From the NCBI GenBank assembly GCA_002796245.1, contig PCWT01000016.1, positions 8,723 through 72,722 of the forward strand: a DNA stretch of 64,000 nt, in the 5' to 3' direction. Both the position numbers and the translations under genes were made by a program. Below the pieces are notes generated by a model. It saw only the letters and a list, made by a program, of their open reading frames with translations, had not been told where the DNA came from and did not search any database. Below, piece after piece: positions 1 to 8,982 of this stretch. Origin of the DNA: Gammaproteobacteria bacterium CG11_big_fil_rev_8_21_14_0_20_46_22. Lineage in GTDB: Bacteria; Pseudomonadota; Gammaproteobacteria; UBA12402. Position 1 is the first letter of the stretch. Each line of letters starts with the position of its first letter.

Positions 1-34
1 CTCAACAGTAATGCTATTGCGGTAAGGTTGAATG

Positions 35-1435
35 ATGGTTATGCAAAAATTCTTTAAAAAATACAGCACGATTTTAATCGGTATTGCGTTACTTATTTGT
101 AATCAGTCCTTATTTGCCGAAAATTCTATTGCTTGTCACAGTTCTTACAAGGGCCAATCACTTTCTCGCCAAACCTTACTTCAAGTGCTTCATCACCAAA
201 ATGGAAACATTAATTTATGCGGCACTAACTTACACGCGGCGGATTTGAGTGATTTAGATTTAAGCGGCGTGGATTTACAAGGTGCTGATTTAAGCGAAGC
301 CAAGCTAAAAAATACTAATTTATCGGGCGCAAAACTTTATAAGACTTATTTTCGTTGGGCTGATCTAACGGGTGCTGATTTACAACGTTCAGATTTAAGG
401 TCGGCCAGTTTAGAATCAGCGAAACTTAATCAGGCCAATTTAACGTTGGCGCGGTTAAATCAGGCCAATTTAACACAAGCTGACTTATCGTCTGCCTCTT
501 TGCAACACGCTGACTTAACCTCGGCTAATTTAACAGATGCCACCTTAAAAAATGCCAATTTTCAATGGGCTAACTTAACCGATGCGAATTTAAGCTGGAG
601 TAATTTAACACAGACCATTTTTAGTGAAGCGATACTTAAACGAACTGATTTAGCAAATACGTTAATGGATCAAACTAATTTCTCCGAAGCGGATTTATCA
701 GGCGCGAACTTTCAACCAAAACTAGGCAGTTTGCCGGATTTAATTGCGCTTTCTACTGCTAAGCAGTTTCAAACGATTCAGTTCGATGAAAAACGTGGCT
801 TGCCGCCTTTGCTAGAAATTCGAGCCGCCTACAAAAAGATTGGTCTAATTGGCATGGAAAGACAAATTACGGCAATCGTAAAGACCAAGCAAATGCAACA
901 AGCATGGCATCAAGGTGGCTGGAGCTACGTGGAAAGCGCATTTAATTTTGTGTTTTTCTATTTGACGTGTGATTTTGGTGCAGCGCCTGGTAGAGCGCTA
1001 GTCATCTTTTTATTGTTAATGGGGTTATTTACACTGCCTTATTATTTAGCATTACTACTCCCTCGTTTGGGCGGGGGTATTTTTGTGTATTGGCAATCAA
1101 ATAAAGACTCACGGCATGATGAACACACCGTTGCGAAGAAAGGATTGGAATTTAAAAAGCGGATTAAATTCGCCGATATTTTTGCTTGTAAAGGCTGGGT
1201 AAGTCGATATTGGCGTTTATTACGCATCGCATTTTACTTTAGTATCTTGAATGCGTTTAGCCTGGGGTGGCATGAGCTGAATGCACGCAGTTGGATGCGG
1301 CGTATTCAGCTACGTGACTATCAACTTAAAGGTTATGGTTGGGTGAAGGTGTTATCCGGCATTCAACCGCTATTGAGTGCTTATTTAATTGTTTTGTGGG
1401 CATTGACTTACTTTGGTCATCCCTTTGAATGGTAG
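35..1435 (+). CDS. pentapeptide-repeat protein with C-terminal membrane segments
   Basis: Begins with a hydrophobic signal sequence (about residues 7-28, ending LFAEN). Residues ~60-235 are a run of A(D/N)Lxx pentapeptide repeats, expected to fold as a right-handed beta-helix. The C-terminal ~170 residues hold at least three hydrophobic segments, so the protein probably sits in the inner membrane with the repeat domain outside. Three in-frame ATGs lie at 32, 35 and 41; the one at 35 has the best spacing from TAAGG at 23-27. It converges with the bufferin operon 7 bases downstream. Function is not evident; pentapeptide proteins range from gyrase mimics to membrane scaffolds. Confidence 0.85.
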   Translation: MVMQKFFKKYSTILIGIALLICNQSLFAENSIACHSSYKGQSLSRQTLLQVLHHQNGNINLCGTNLHAADLSDLDLSGVDLQGADLSEAKLKNTNLSGAKLYKTYFRWADLTGADLQRSDLRSASLESAKLNQANLTLARLNQANLTQADLSSASLQHADLTSANLTDATLKNANFQWANLTDANLSWSNLTQTIFSEAILKRTDLANTLMDQTNFSEADLSGANFQPKLGSLPDLIALSTAKQFQTIQFDEKRGLPPLLEIRAAYKKIGLIGMERQITAIVKTKQMQQAWHQGGWSYVESAFNFVFFYLTCDFGAAPGRALVIFLLLMGLFTLPYYLALLLPRLGGGIFVYWQSNKDSRHDEHTVAKKGLEFKKRIKFADIFACKGWVSRYWRLLRIAFYFSILNAFSLGWHELNARSWMRRIQLRDYQLKGYGWVKVLSGIQPLLSAYLIVLWALTYFGHPFEW

Positions 1436-1442
1436 TGTACCC

Positions 1443-2225
1443 TTACGTTCTATCTATTCGCCAACTAACTAACCAACCTTTGCTTAAAAAGGTTGGCAAC
1501 TGTTTATCTAAGTTGATTCCGCGTGAAGCACAGGATGACTCTAGTTGTTCTAGTGGTAATTGCTGGGTAAGCAAATGAGCTAACGGCCACTCAGCATCAT
1601 TTAGTTCATCGATCTTCACTTGATGTTGATCTCGCCAAACGAAAAGCTTTACCCCGCCAGCATTTAAATCGATTGCGTTGCCTGTTTCATTGGATTGATT
1701 AGGCTGACATAAATTCCAGATTTTTTTAAGGGGATATGGCGATTCGATGAATTGAGCACTACGTGGTAGTTGGAAGACGGCTTGCGCTTGTTGCTCTTCT
1801 AATAATTGAGCGAAGCTTTCCGTATCAAATTGCGCTTCAGCATCAGCCTGATAAGCTAAATGATAAGCCCAGCACAATCGGCAGATGTCCGCTAAATAAG
1901 GGAGCTGTTGTGCGGGTGGAAACTCACCAACAAAATCAGCAAAGCCTTCACCGTAATCGCCTAAATCTGGCGACTGTGAAGGGGTTTGTTGAATATAGGT
2001 GTAGGCGAGACCATTAAAAAAATCTTCGCCGACTAATTTTTCGCAAACCTCATAGGTTTCGCGCAGGCTTTTGGCTAAGCATTCGGTGACGCTGCTTTGA
2101 TAAATGTTGAATCGCTTATCAGGTGTCAGTGCAGTTTGACTATGAATGTGTTTCGTAAAAACAGTTGCATTATTCTCATAAAACGCAGTTAAAAAATCTT
2201 GTTGCAGTTCGGCTAATTTAGACAT
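1443..2225 (-). CDS. bufC: BufC-like DUF2063 protein, bufferin maturation partner
   Basis: A 260-residue protein of the DUF2063 family, recognisable from the N-terminal LQQDFLTAF segment and the RFNIYQSSVTECLAKSLRETYEV region. In bufferin operons this family partners the DUF692 enzyme and is thought to present the precursor peptide. I chose the ATG at 2225, which has GAGG six bases upstream and overlaps the end of the DUF692 gene by 8 bases, over an upstream in-frame ATG at 2237. This overlap implies translational coupling. Role is inferred from family and operon context. Confidence 0.88.
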   Translation of the reverse strand: MSKLAELQQDFLTAFYENNATVFTKHIHSQTALTPDKRFNIYQSSVTECLAKSLRETYEVCEKLVGEDFFNGLAYTYIQQTPSQSPDLGDYGEGFADFVGEFPPAQQLPYLADICRLCWAYHLAYQADAEAQFDTESFAQLLEEQQAQAVFQLPRSAQFIESPYPLKKIWNLCQPNQSNETGNAIDLNAGGVKLFVWRDQHQVKIDELNDAEWPLAHLLTQQLPLEQLESSCASRGINLDKQLPTFLSKGWLVSWRIDRT

Positions 2226-3057
2226 AGCTTGCCTCAACCGTTTGCATTAATCGATCGGATTGTTTCGCTTCTTCCTGTAAGGTAGTGAATGGCGGAATGT
2301 GATCATCACGTTCAATAAGCGTGGGTAAGATTCCTACTTGTTTTAAAGCAGTTTCATACAACTGCCAAACGCCTTGATGAATCGCTTGATCGTGTTTGTC
2401 AAACAAGTAATCGCCTTCATCCGAGTAACCGGCCAAGTGGTATTGTTTTACCCGCCTGGCATCGATGTTTTCTAAAAAGGTTTCGGGTGAAAAAGGCTGA
2501 TTAGCAGCGGTCACGACAATATTATTAATATCAAGTAGAACATAACAATCCGCTTTTTGGGCAATCGCATTGATAAATTCCCATTCGGGCATTTCGTTGT
2601 CTTTGTAGGCCAAATACGTGGAGGCATTTTCAATCAAAATACGCTGCCCTAAATACGCTTGTACTTGCTGAATCCGTTCACTGAGATGATCAACGGCTTC
2701 CTGTGTAAACGGTAAGGGTAATAAATCATGTAAATACTGTTGATTGACTGACACCCAACTTAAATGATCAGAGACAAATTCAGGTTGAATAATGTCGATG
2801 AGTTGTTTCAAGTCCTTTAAATAGGTCTGGTTTAGGGGATCAGTTGAACCTAACGATAATCCCACCCCATGCAAAGTCACAGGATACTGTTCGCGAATGG
2901 CTTTTAAATAATTGAGTTGTACTGGATCATGAAAATAATTATCACTCAAGGCCTCAAACCAGGGTACATCCGGTTGGTGTTGTAAAATATGTGAGTAATG
3001 ACAAGAACGCAGACCTATCCCTGTACCTTGGATAGGTCTGCCGATGAATGATGACAT
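2218..3057 (-). CDS. bufB: BufB-like DUF692 multinuclear iron oxidase
   Basis: A 279-residue TIM-barrel protein of the DUF692 family. Signature stretches are VSDHLSW, ILIENASTYL, LLDINNI and YHLAGY, carrying the His/Asp/Glu ligands that bind iron in MbnB and BufB. Family members convert cysteines of a peptide precursor into oxazolone/thioamide or thiooxazole heterocycles. Its start codon shares one base with the stop of the DUF2282 gene (TAATG), so the two are translationally coupled. Context (DUF2282 before, DUF2063 after) makes it a bufferin rather than a methanobactin enzyme. Confidence 0.92.
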   Translation of the reverse strand: MSSFIGRPIQGTGIGLRSCHYSHILQHQPDVPWFEALSDNYFHDPVQLNYLKAIREQYPVTLHGVGLSLGSTDPLNQTYLKDLKQLIDIIQPEFVSDHLSWVSVNQQYLHDLLPLPFTQEAVDHLSERIQQVQAYLGQRILIENASTYLAYKDNEMPEWEFINAIAQKADCYVLLDINNIVVTAANQPFSPETFLENIDARRVKQYHLAGYSDEGDYLFDKHDQAIHQGVWQLYETALKQVGILPTLIERDDHIPPFTTLQEEAKQSDRLMQTVEASYV

Positions 3058-3329
3058 TAGCTATTGTCACCACGGGTGGTGCTACCGCCATTGATTTTGT
3101 CGCATAAGCCCTTCGGCACAAACAACCAATCGTTTGAATCACCGCTCTTAGTGGCTTGACCTTGGCAGCTATGACCGGTGCCTTTACCGCCGCAGTCATT
3201 CTTGCCCGCTTTGGCAATCCCGTAGCATTTTTCCATGCCCTTGTGAGTAGCCGCTTGCGCTTGAACAGCAGCAAGTGATAAACCAGCCGTCACTAAGGCG
3301 GCGCAAGTGAGTTTGGTAACGTTTTTCAT
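3057..3329 (-). CDS. bufA: BufA1-type bufferin precursor peptide (DUF2282)
   Basis: A 90-residue precursor with a signal peptide (residues 1-26, ending AQA) and four cysteines in the mature part: Cys35 (EKCYG), Cys46 (KNDCGG), Cys55 (HSCQG) and Cys76 (GLCDK). This pattern is that of the DUF2282 bufferins, secreted RiPP metallophores that chelate copper after the DUF692 enzyme modifies some of the cysteines. AAGGAGA stands 7-8 bases before the ATG. A 117-bp gap separates it from doxX, so it probably has its own promoter; I see no convincing consensus there. Confidence 0.92.
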   Translation of the reverse strand: MKNVTKLTCAALVTAGLSLAAVQAQAATHKGMEKCYGIAKAGKNDCGGKGTGHSCQGQATKSGDSNDWLFVPKGLCDKINGGSTTRGDNS

Positions 3330-3446
3330 AAGAGTCTCCTTGTTGGTTAACGTAACGCACTATTAAAAAAACGAAGTCAGCTAAAAAAACTTAAGTTCGT
3401 CTCCTTAATTCTTCCCTGTACACCCAGGGTTATTTTTTAAACCTTT

Positions 3447-3929
3447 TCATGAATTTGCTTTTCTATTGAATAGCATTATCAAAAGTTGGTCAAGTGACCA
3501 TTTTCCAGTGCCAAAGCACATCAGCAATAATAAGATCGCACCCCAATTCACATGCTGAATCAAGCCGTCTAAGCCATCCGGTGTCCACAAATGGGGATAA
3601 GAAATCGCGGCCACTAAATTAAATAAAAACAGTAAAGCCACCATCAATCGACTGCCTAAGCCTAAAATGACAAAAAGCGGTAAAATGATTTCAGCCGCCG
3701 TACCAATGACTGCCGCAATTTCTGCTGGAATCAAAGGCACATGAAACTCATAAGCAAAAAGCATGACTGTGGAATCCCAATGGTCTAGTTTGAGCAATCC
3801 TGATTTTAAAAACACATAGCCCACCCAGCAACGTGCTAGCAACGCTGCAAGCGGTGTGATCCAATCGAGTAATTTAAAGAAAGGACGGGTAATTACGGTT
3901 ACCAATCGAAAGAATGGGTTCGTAGTCAT
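3447..3929 (-). CDS. DoxX-family inner-membrane protein
   Basis: A 160-residue membrane protein starting MTTNPFFRL, with the DoxX pattern: an amphipathic N-terminus, LLARCWVGYVFLKSGLLKL, then three further hydrophobic helices and conserved GTAAEIILPLFVILGLGSR. DoxX proteins often accompany bufferin operons, where they are proposed to form a quinone-linked membrane component. The frame is open further upstream, but the ATG at 3929 fits the family and keeps the gene out of the divergent tetR. It lies upstream of bufA on the same strand instead of at the operon end. Confidence 0.85.
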   Translation of the reverse strand: MTTNPFFRLVTVITRPFFKLLDWITPLAALLARCWVGYVFLKSGLLKLDHWDSTVMLFAYEFHVPLIPAEIAAVIGTAAEIILPLFVILGLGSRLMVALLFLFNLVAAISYPHLWTPDGLDGLIQHVNWGAILLLLMCFGTGKWSLDQLLIMLFNRKANS

Positions 3930-3971
3930 GAGCGGGATATCCTTATCAAATTGACTTCTCTCAATAAACTC

Positions 3972-3986
3972 GCTAGTCTGATTAGC
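3972..3986. promoter_or_regulatory. candidate TetR operator between doxX and tetR
   Basis: GCTAGTCTGATTAGC is a 15-bp palindrome about a central base with a single mismatched pair. It lies midway in the 90-bp divergent gap between doxX (start 3929) and the TetR gene (start 4020), the usual place for an autoregulatory TetR operator. Function is inferred from position and symmetry only. Confidence 0.4.
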
Positions 3987-4019
3987 AGAATAAATATTCT
4001 TTTTAAGGATGTCAAGCGC

Positions 4020-4619
4020 ATGGGGCGTGTCATTGAGCGAACCGTATCTAATGAAATACTCGATAAGACCATGCACGTCTTTTGGGAACGTGGATATTTT
4101 AATACCTCAGTGGATGACATCATTGCGGCGACAGGCTTTAATAAGGCTGCGATTTATAAGTATTTTGGCGGCAAACACGAATTATTTATCGCCATGCTCA
4201 AGCGTTATCGCGAAGTGGTAACACCCCGCCTAACCGCAGCACTCACCGAAACTCACCTCGGCTTACATGCAATTGAGAATTTTTTCAGTCAGTTTTTAAG
4301 CTTAAATAAAAGTGACACTCCGTGTGGCTGTTTTTTAATTGCCACGGCCTCAGAGCTACCGTCACATGATCAAGCGGTTAGTCAATTTATTCAGCAATTC
4401 ACTCAAGCGTTAACAACCCTGTTATTAAGCTGTTTAAGGGAAGCTAAAAAAAGTCATCAGATCAAAGCAGATAATGATATTAAAGCGACCGCTGATTTCT
4501 TAGTCGTGAATATTTTTGGTTTGATGACTTTGCATCGATGCGGTGTGACGACACAAACGCTTAAACACCATATTACGACACTCAAACAGTATTTGAATGA
4601 CTTAAAAAAGCGCCATTAA
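4020..4619 (+). CDS. TetR-family transcriptional repressor
   Basis: A 199-residue TetR/AcrR regulator. The N-terminal helix-turn-helix is clear (VFWERGYFNTSVDDIIAATGF, then NKAAIYKYFGGKHELF). The C-terminal ligand domain carries DTPCGCFLI, a cysteine-containing motif common in TetR proteins next to reactive-electrophile and peroxide genes. The ATG at 4020 follows AAGGATG. The next gene, an AhpD-like protein, begins 13 bases after its stop, and doxX diverges upstream. It probably represses both sides; its ligand is unknown. Confidence 0.88.
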   Translation: MGRVIERTVSNEILDKTMHVFWERGYFNTSVDDIIAATGFNKAAIYKYFGGKHELFIAMLKRYREVVTPRLTAALTETHLGLHAIENFFSQFLSLNKSDTPCGCFLIATASELPSHDQAVSQFIQQFTQALTTLLLSCLREAKKSHQIKADNDIKATADFLVVNIFGLMTLHRCGVTTQTLKHHITTLKQYLNDLKKRH

Positions 4620-4632
4620 CAGGGAGAATCTC

Positions 4633-5199
4633 ATGACTTATCAACTTAGCTTGCCTTTATTGGATGAAAATACAGATAACCCCCAAGCTAGTCATTTACT
4701 TAAAGAAGCCAAGCACCAACTAGGCTTTATTCCTAACCTCTATGCAGTTATGGCTAATCTACCCAGTTTGCTAGAGGTTTATCGTTTGGGCGATCAACAA
4801 TTTCGTCAAACCTCAGGCTTTTCAGCAATGGAACAAGAAATTATTTATTTAACCATTAGCATCGTGAATGATTGTCACTATTGTGTTGCCGCACACCGCA
4901 CACTAGCAGCCAAACAAGCCCAAGTACCAGCAGACATTATTGAAGCAATTTGCACCAACCAAACATTGAAAGATAATAAATTACAAGCACTCGTCGAGCT
5001 AACACGTCATGTGGTTGAAGCACGCGGTTGGATTGAGGAAACAAAAGCCAGGCCTTTTTTTGAAGCGGGTTATACTGAGCCTCAATTACTCGCGATTATT
5101 TTAGCCGTGGGCATCAAAACACTCAGCAACTACACCAACCATGTTGCACAAACACCCATCGATGCCGCCTTTCATCATGCTGCATCGAAGCCAACTTAA
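4633..5199 (+). CDS. AhpD-like carboxymuconolactone decarboxylase-family peroxidase
   Basis: A 188-residue all-helical protein of the CMD/AhpD superfamily. The active-site motif is DCHYCVAAH, with a CxxC pair near residues 80-83 and the downstream His. Such proteins reduce peroxides or act as disulfide reductants. AGGGAG precedes the ATG, and it is co-transcribed with the TetR gene 13 bases upstream. The TetR pairing suggests induction by an electrophile or oxidant. A second, smaller AhpD-like gene lies at 10003, with its own MerR control. Confidence 0.88.
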   Translation: MTYQLSLPLLDENTDNPQASHLLKEAKHQLGFIPNLYAVMANLPSLLEVYRLGDQQFRQTSGFSAMEQEIIYLTISIVNDCHYCVAAHRTLAAKQAQVPADIIEAICTNQTLKDNKLQALVELTRHVVEARGWIEETKARPFFEAGYTEPQLLAIILAVGIKTLSNYTNHVAQTPIDAAFHHAASKPT

Positions 5200-5229
5200 A
5201 CTGCAATAAAGCATGGATGAGGAATCTGC

Positions 5230-6141
5230 ATGAAGCAAAAACAATCGCCGTTTTTACCCACCAAACCCGCGCCACAGACGTGGCGAGAAAAAACTCTCGA
5301 TTGGTTGGTCTGTTATTTAACCTGCGATGTGGAACCTACGCCGTCAGTACCTTTGTCGAATTTTGATCAGGTGCAACAAAAACTTAAACCAGGGGATGTT
5401 TTATTGGTTGAAGGCCGCAGTCGTGTTAGCCGAGTAATCAGTACTATTACTAAAAGTGCTTGGACACATGCGGCACTCTATTTAGGATGTCTACGAGATT
5501 GCCCGCTTGAATTCATCACCCTAATCAAACCGTATTATGACGGTGCCGAGGATATACCGCTCGTGATTGAAAGTCGTTTAGAAGCGGGCGTTATCATTTT
5601 GCCATTGGCGCAATACCGTAATGAACACGTTCGTATTTGTCGTGCACAAAGCTTGGAACAAGGTGATATACATCAAGTGATTCATTATACACTTTCGCGG
5701 GTAGGCTTAGCGTATGATCATCAACACATTTTTGATTTGGCGCGCTTTTTATTTCCTTGGTTTCTATTGCCGAGACGGTGGCGCTCTAGCTTATTTCGTT
5801 ATCAAGCAGGTGATAGCGCTAAAATCACTTGTTCCTTATTAATTGCCGAAGCCTTTATGTCGATTCGTTATCCGATTTTGCCTGTTGTACGGGAGCGATC
5901 TAATCATGAGGGCTATGAATTTATTCGGCGAAACCCGAGACTATTTACTCCGCGTGACTTTGATTATTCGCCTTACTTTTCAGTGATTAAATGTCCCGTG
6001 GTCGAGTTTTGTAAAACCACGCCTTATACGACGATTCCGTGGAATGAAGATTGGATTAGTCACGATGGTGAAGGAATTACGCCAATTAAGCAAACAAAAA
6101 AAGCAGAGAATACAGACGATATTACCAAGAGGAGCCGGTAG
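5230..6141 (+). CDS. YiiX/C92-type permuted papain-fold cysteine peptidase
   Basis: A 303-residue protein with the circularly permuted NlpC/P60 (YiiX/orthopox G1-like) fold. His80 lies in AWTHAALYLG, the acidic position in VIESRLEAGV, and Cys201 in KITCSLLIAEAF. The preceding LKPGDVLLVEGRSRVS is the usual N-terminal signature. No signal peptide is seen, unlike many YiiX lipoproteins. Family members act on lipids, peptidoglycan or peptides. Its stop overlaps the GTG of the next gene by one base, tying it to the membrane/redox operon. Confidence 0.75.
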   Translation: MKQKQSPFLPTKPAPQTWREKTLDWLVCYLTCDVEPTPSVPLSNFDQVQQKLKPGDVLLVEGRSRVSRVISTITKSAWTHAALYLGCLRDCPLEFITLIKPYYDGAEDIPLVIESRLEAGVIILPLAQYRNEHVRICRAQSLEQGDIHQVIHYTLSRVGLAYDHQHIFDLARFLFPWFLLPRRWRSSLFRYQAGDSAKITCSLLIAEAFMSIRYPILPVVRERSNHEGYEFIRRNPRLFTPRDFDYSPYFSVIKCPVVEFCKTTPYTTIPWNEDWISHDGEGITPIKQTKKAENTDDITKRSR

Positions 6142-6887
6142 TGATTCATTCATTGAAGCGTTGGATACTCTTGATCGTATTACTCATTTTACTAGGCTTA
6201 TTTTTTTATTTCCAATTATATCGCTATTTATCCTTTGAAAGCTTAAAAGCCAATCGTGCGTTATTGCTAGCCTGGAGTGAACAACATCTCATTTGGGTGG
6301 TGTTAGGTTTTATCGGCGTTTATACCATTTCTGTTGCTTGCTCGGTGCCAGGCGCAACGTTTTTAACGCTGGCGGGTGGTTTTTTATTTGGACCTTGGCT
6401 TGGCACCTTATGGGTCGTACTGAGTGCCACATTGGGCGCTTTTATTGTCTTTCTCGCAGTCAAATTAGCCTTGCGCGATTGGGTCGCTAAAAAAGCGGCT
6501 AAGTGGCTAAAAACGATGGAACAAGGTTTTCAACATAATGCGTTTTCGTATTTATTATTTTTACGCTTAGTACCGCTCTTTCCCTTTTGGCTTATCAATA
6601 TCGTACCGGCTTTGTTAGGCGTATCGAAACGCACGTTTGTGATCGCAACGTTGGTTGGCATTATTCCAGGCTCGTTTGTCTACGTATTGGTGGGCAATGG
6701 TTTAGGTCATGTCTTTGATGCGAATGAAACCCCGAACTTAGGCATTATTTTTGATCCGAAGGTGTTGATTCCCTTGTTAGCATTGGCGTTGTTATCACTC
6801 GTGCCTGTTATTTACAAACTGATTCAACGCAAACGCCAGGTTAAACCAACACCAGCGAACCAAAACAATTCAAGGAGGAAACCATGA
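6141..6887 (+). CDS. TVP38/TMEM64 (VTT-domain) membrane protein
   Basis: A 248-residue inner-membrane protein starting at GTG, with GAGGAG six bases upstream. It has the VTT-domain core: CSVPGATFLTLAGGFLFGP, then FLRLVPLFPFWLINIVPALLGV and GIIPGSFVYVLVGNGLG. Related proteins are DedA-type lipid or ion transporters/scramblases. It overlaps both neighbours (1 and 4 bases). TVP38 followed by a mercuric-reductase-like flavoprotein and a CDP-alcohol phosphotransferase suggests a joint membrane/redox role, but the substrate is unknown. Confidence 0.87.
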   Translation: MIHSLKRWILLIVLLILLGLFFYFQLYRYLSFESLKANRALLLAWSEQHLIWVVLGFIGVYTISVACSVPGATFLTLAGGFLFGPWLGTLWVVLSATLGAFIVFLAVKLALRDWVAKKAAKWLKTMEQGFQHNAFSYLLFLRLVPLFPFWLINIVPALLGVSKRTFVIATLVGIIPGSFVYVLVGNGLGHVFDANETPNLGIIFDPKVLIPLLALALLSLVPVIYKLIQRKRQVKPTPANQNNSRRKP

Positions 6888-8308
6888 GTCAATCGATGCA
6901 TTGTGATATTGCCATTATTGGCGGCGGCGCAGGCGGTTTAAGCCTTGCTGCAGGCGCATCGCAACTCGGCGCTAAAGTCGTCTTAATTGAATCCGGCAAA
7001 ATGGGTGGCGATTGCTTGAATTACGGTTGTGTGCCGTCCAAGTCTTTACTCTCAGCCGCCAAAGCTTTTTATCATGTCAAACAATCAGATTATTTTGGCG
7101 TGCAAACCGAAAAGTTAAGCCTTGATTTCAACAAGGTCATGCAGCACGTCAAACACGTCATCACGACCATTGAAAAAAATGATTCTGTAGAGCGGTTTGA
7201 ATCTTTAGGCGTTAACGTGATTCAAGCGCCAGGAAAATTTATTGATGCAAAAACCCTACAAGCAGGCGACACACTCATTAAAGCCAAACGCTTTGTGGTC
7301 GCGACGGGGTCTTCACCGTTTGTACCGCCGATTCCAGGGTTAGATCAGGTGCATTATAAAACGAATGAAACGATTTTTGATTTAACTGAACAACCGAAAC
7401 ATTTAATCGTGATTGGTGGTGGCCCGATTGGTTGTGAACTGGCGCAAGCCTTTGCTATGTTAGGTTCTCAGGTCACCATCTTAGAAGGTTTTAAAATTCT
7501 ACCTAAGGATGATGCCGATTGTGTGGCCATTGTGCGTGAGCAATTGGAAAAAACCGGCATTACGATTCATGAAAACATCAAGGTTCATCAGGTGTCATCC
7601 TCTGAAAACAAAGTCATTGCTGTCACGATTGAAAAAGATGGCCAAACAGACACTATTAGCGGCAGTCACCTGCTGATCTCCACAGGTCGACGTGCGAATG
7701 TGCAAGGACTGGAATTAGAAAAAGCTAACGTAAAATATTCACCCAAAGGCATTGAGGTCGATGAGCGATTGCGTAGCAGCAACAAAAAAATCTATGCGAT
7801 TGGGGATGTGGCGGGAAGTTTTCAATTTACCCATATTGCGAATTATCATGCCGGTATTGTGCTACGAAATATTTTATTTCGCTTGCCTGCCAAAGTGGAT
7901 TATCGCGCGGTGCCTTGGGTGACTTATACGGAACCTGAAATGGCACATGTTGGATTAACGGCTGAAGCTGTAAAAGATCGATCCGATGTTCAGATTACCG
8001 AATGGCCTTATCAAGACAATGATCGCGCGCAAGCTGAATATGAGACCATTGGTAAAATTAAAATTATGACTGACAAGAAAGCACGAATCTTAGGTGTCAC
8101 AATTGTCGGCGCTAAAGCGGGAGAATTAATCTTACCGTGGGTGATCGCGATTCGTGAAAAGAAAACGCTGCGTACCTTTACCGATACCATTGTACCTTAC
8201 CCCACGCTCAGTGAACTGAGTAAACGTGTCTCGGGTGAATTTTATACGCCGAAACTGTTCTCAAATAAAACTCGTTGGCTGGTGCGGTTGTTATTAAAGT
8301 TAGGATAA
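6884..8308 (+). CDS. mercuric-reductase-like FAD/NAD(P) disulfide oxidoreductase
   Basis: A 474-residue class I pyridine nucleotide-disulfide oxidoreductase. FAD binding is shown by AIIGGGAGGLSLA, the redox pair by GGDCLNYGCVPSKS (Cys44, Cys49), NAD(P) binding by VIGGGPIGCELA, and the second FAD site by YAIGDVAG. The C-terminal dimer domain is present but ends LLLKLG: it lacks the C-terminal vicinal cysteines of true MerA and has no N-terminal HMA domain. It is therefore probably not a mercuric reductase. It overlaps the TVP38 gene by ATGA. Confidence 0.88.
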   Translation: MSQSMHCDIAIIGGGAGGLSLAAGASQLGAKVVLIESGKMGGDCLNYGCVPSKSLLSAAKAFYHVKQSDYFGVQTEKLSLDFNKVMQHVKHVITTIEKNDSVERFESLGVNVIQAPGKFIDAKTLQAGDTLIKAKRFVVATGSSPFVPPIPGLDQVHYKTNETIFDLTEQPKHLIVIGGGPIGCELAQAFAMLGSQVTILEGFKILPKDDADCVAIVREQLEKTGITIHENIKVHQVSSSENKVIAVTIEKDGQTDTISGSHLLISTGRRANVQGLELEKANVKYSPKGIEVDERLRSSNKKIYAIGDVAGSFQFTHIANYHAGIVLRNILFRLPAKVDYRAVPWVTYTEPEMAHVGLTAEAVKDRSDVQITEWPYQDNDRAQAEYETIGKIKIMTDKKARILGVTIVGAKAGELILPWVIAIREKKTLRTFTDTIVPYPTLSELSKRVSGEFYTPKLFSNKTRWLVRLLLKLG

Positions 8309-8312
8309 GTAG

Positions 8313-8966
8313 ATGATTGAACAAGGCATAAGATGTTATTATCAAAAACTATTCGTTGATCCATTAGCGATTCGACTCAAAAACCGCATTCAACCTAACA
8401 CGATCACCTACTTATCTGGCTTGCTGGGCGTGTTGGTTATTCCAGCCTTATTCTTTAATCAGGTGTTTTTAGCCATTGGTTTATTATTACTCTCCGGTTA
8501 TTGTGATACCTTGGATGGCACCTTGGCACGTTTTACCCATCATTCGACAGCATGGGGTTCCGTACTCGATATCATGATGGATCGTTTAGTCGAGTTTTCT
8601 GCTGTGTTTAGTTTATGGCTAGTTGACCCCAGTCATCGTGCGTTATGGTGTTTTTTAATGCTGGGTAGTATGTTGTTATGTGTCACTAGCTTTTTAGTCG
8701 TGGGGATTTTTGTCGCCAACGACTCACAAAAAAGTTTTTATTACAGTCCTGGCATCATGGAACGCGCGGAAGCCTTTATTTTCTTTACCGCGATGATGTG
8801 GTGGCCAAGCGCATTTTTACCCTTAGCACTATTGTTTAGCTTTTTAGTGGTATTGACTGCCATCATTCGTTTAGCTCAGTTTTATCAACAAACCCGTTCG
8901 ACAGAACGCGCATCACACACGACTACTCAAGCAACGGACACATCACAAACCCAGGGAATCAATTAA
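8313..8966 (+). CDS. CDP-alcohol phosphatidyltransferase
   Basis: A 217-residue multi-spanning enzyme containing the complete signature D-x2-D-G-x2-A-R-x8-G-x3-D-x3-D (CDTLDGTLAR ... WGSVLDIMMDR). It should transfer a phosphatidyl group from CDP-diacylglycerol to an alcohol; the acceptor cannot be read from the sequence. The gene starts 4 bases after the flavoprotein stop. The Ser/Thr-rich tail (TRSTERASHTTTQATDTS) is probably disordered. It is likely a second, accessory lipid enzyme and not the housekeeping PgsA or PssA. Confidence 0.88.
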   Translation: MIEQGIRCYYQKLFVDPLAIRLKNRIQPNTITYLSGLLGVLVIPALFFNQVFLAIGLLLLSGYCDTLDGTLARFTHHSTAWGSVLDIMMDRLVEFSAVFSLWLVDPSHRALWCFLMLGSMLLCVTSFLVVGIFVANDSQKSFYYSPGIMERAEAFIFFTAMMWWPSAFLPLALLFSFLVVLTAIIRLAQFYQQTRSTERASHTTTQATDTSQTQGIN

Positions 8967-8982
8967 TGGAGATAACCTCACC

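Noticed and set aside
3361-3446. Terminator or ECF-type promoter between doxX and bufA
   Set aside because: A CCCTG/CAGGG stem exists, but its T tract lies on the wrong strand for doxX, and no convincing -35/-10 pair for an ECF sigma could be fixed.
6884-8308. Calling the flavoprotein a mercuric reductase (merA)
   Set aside because: The catalytic CxxxxC and fold are right, but there is no C-terminal cysteine pair and no HMA domain, and it is not in the MerR-controlled operon.
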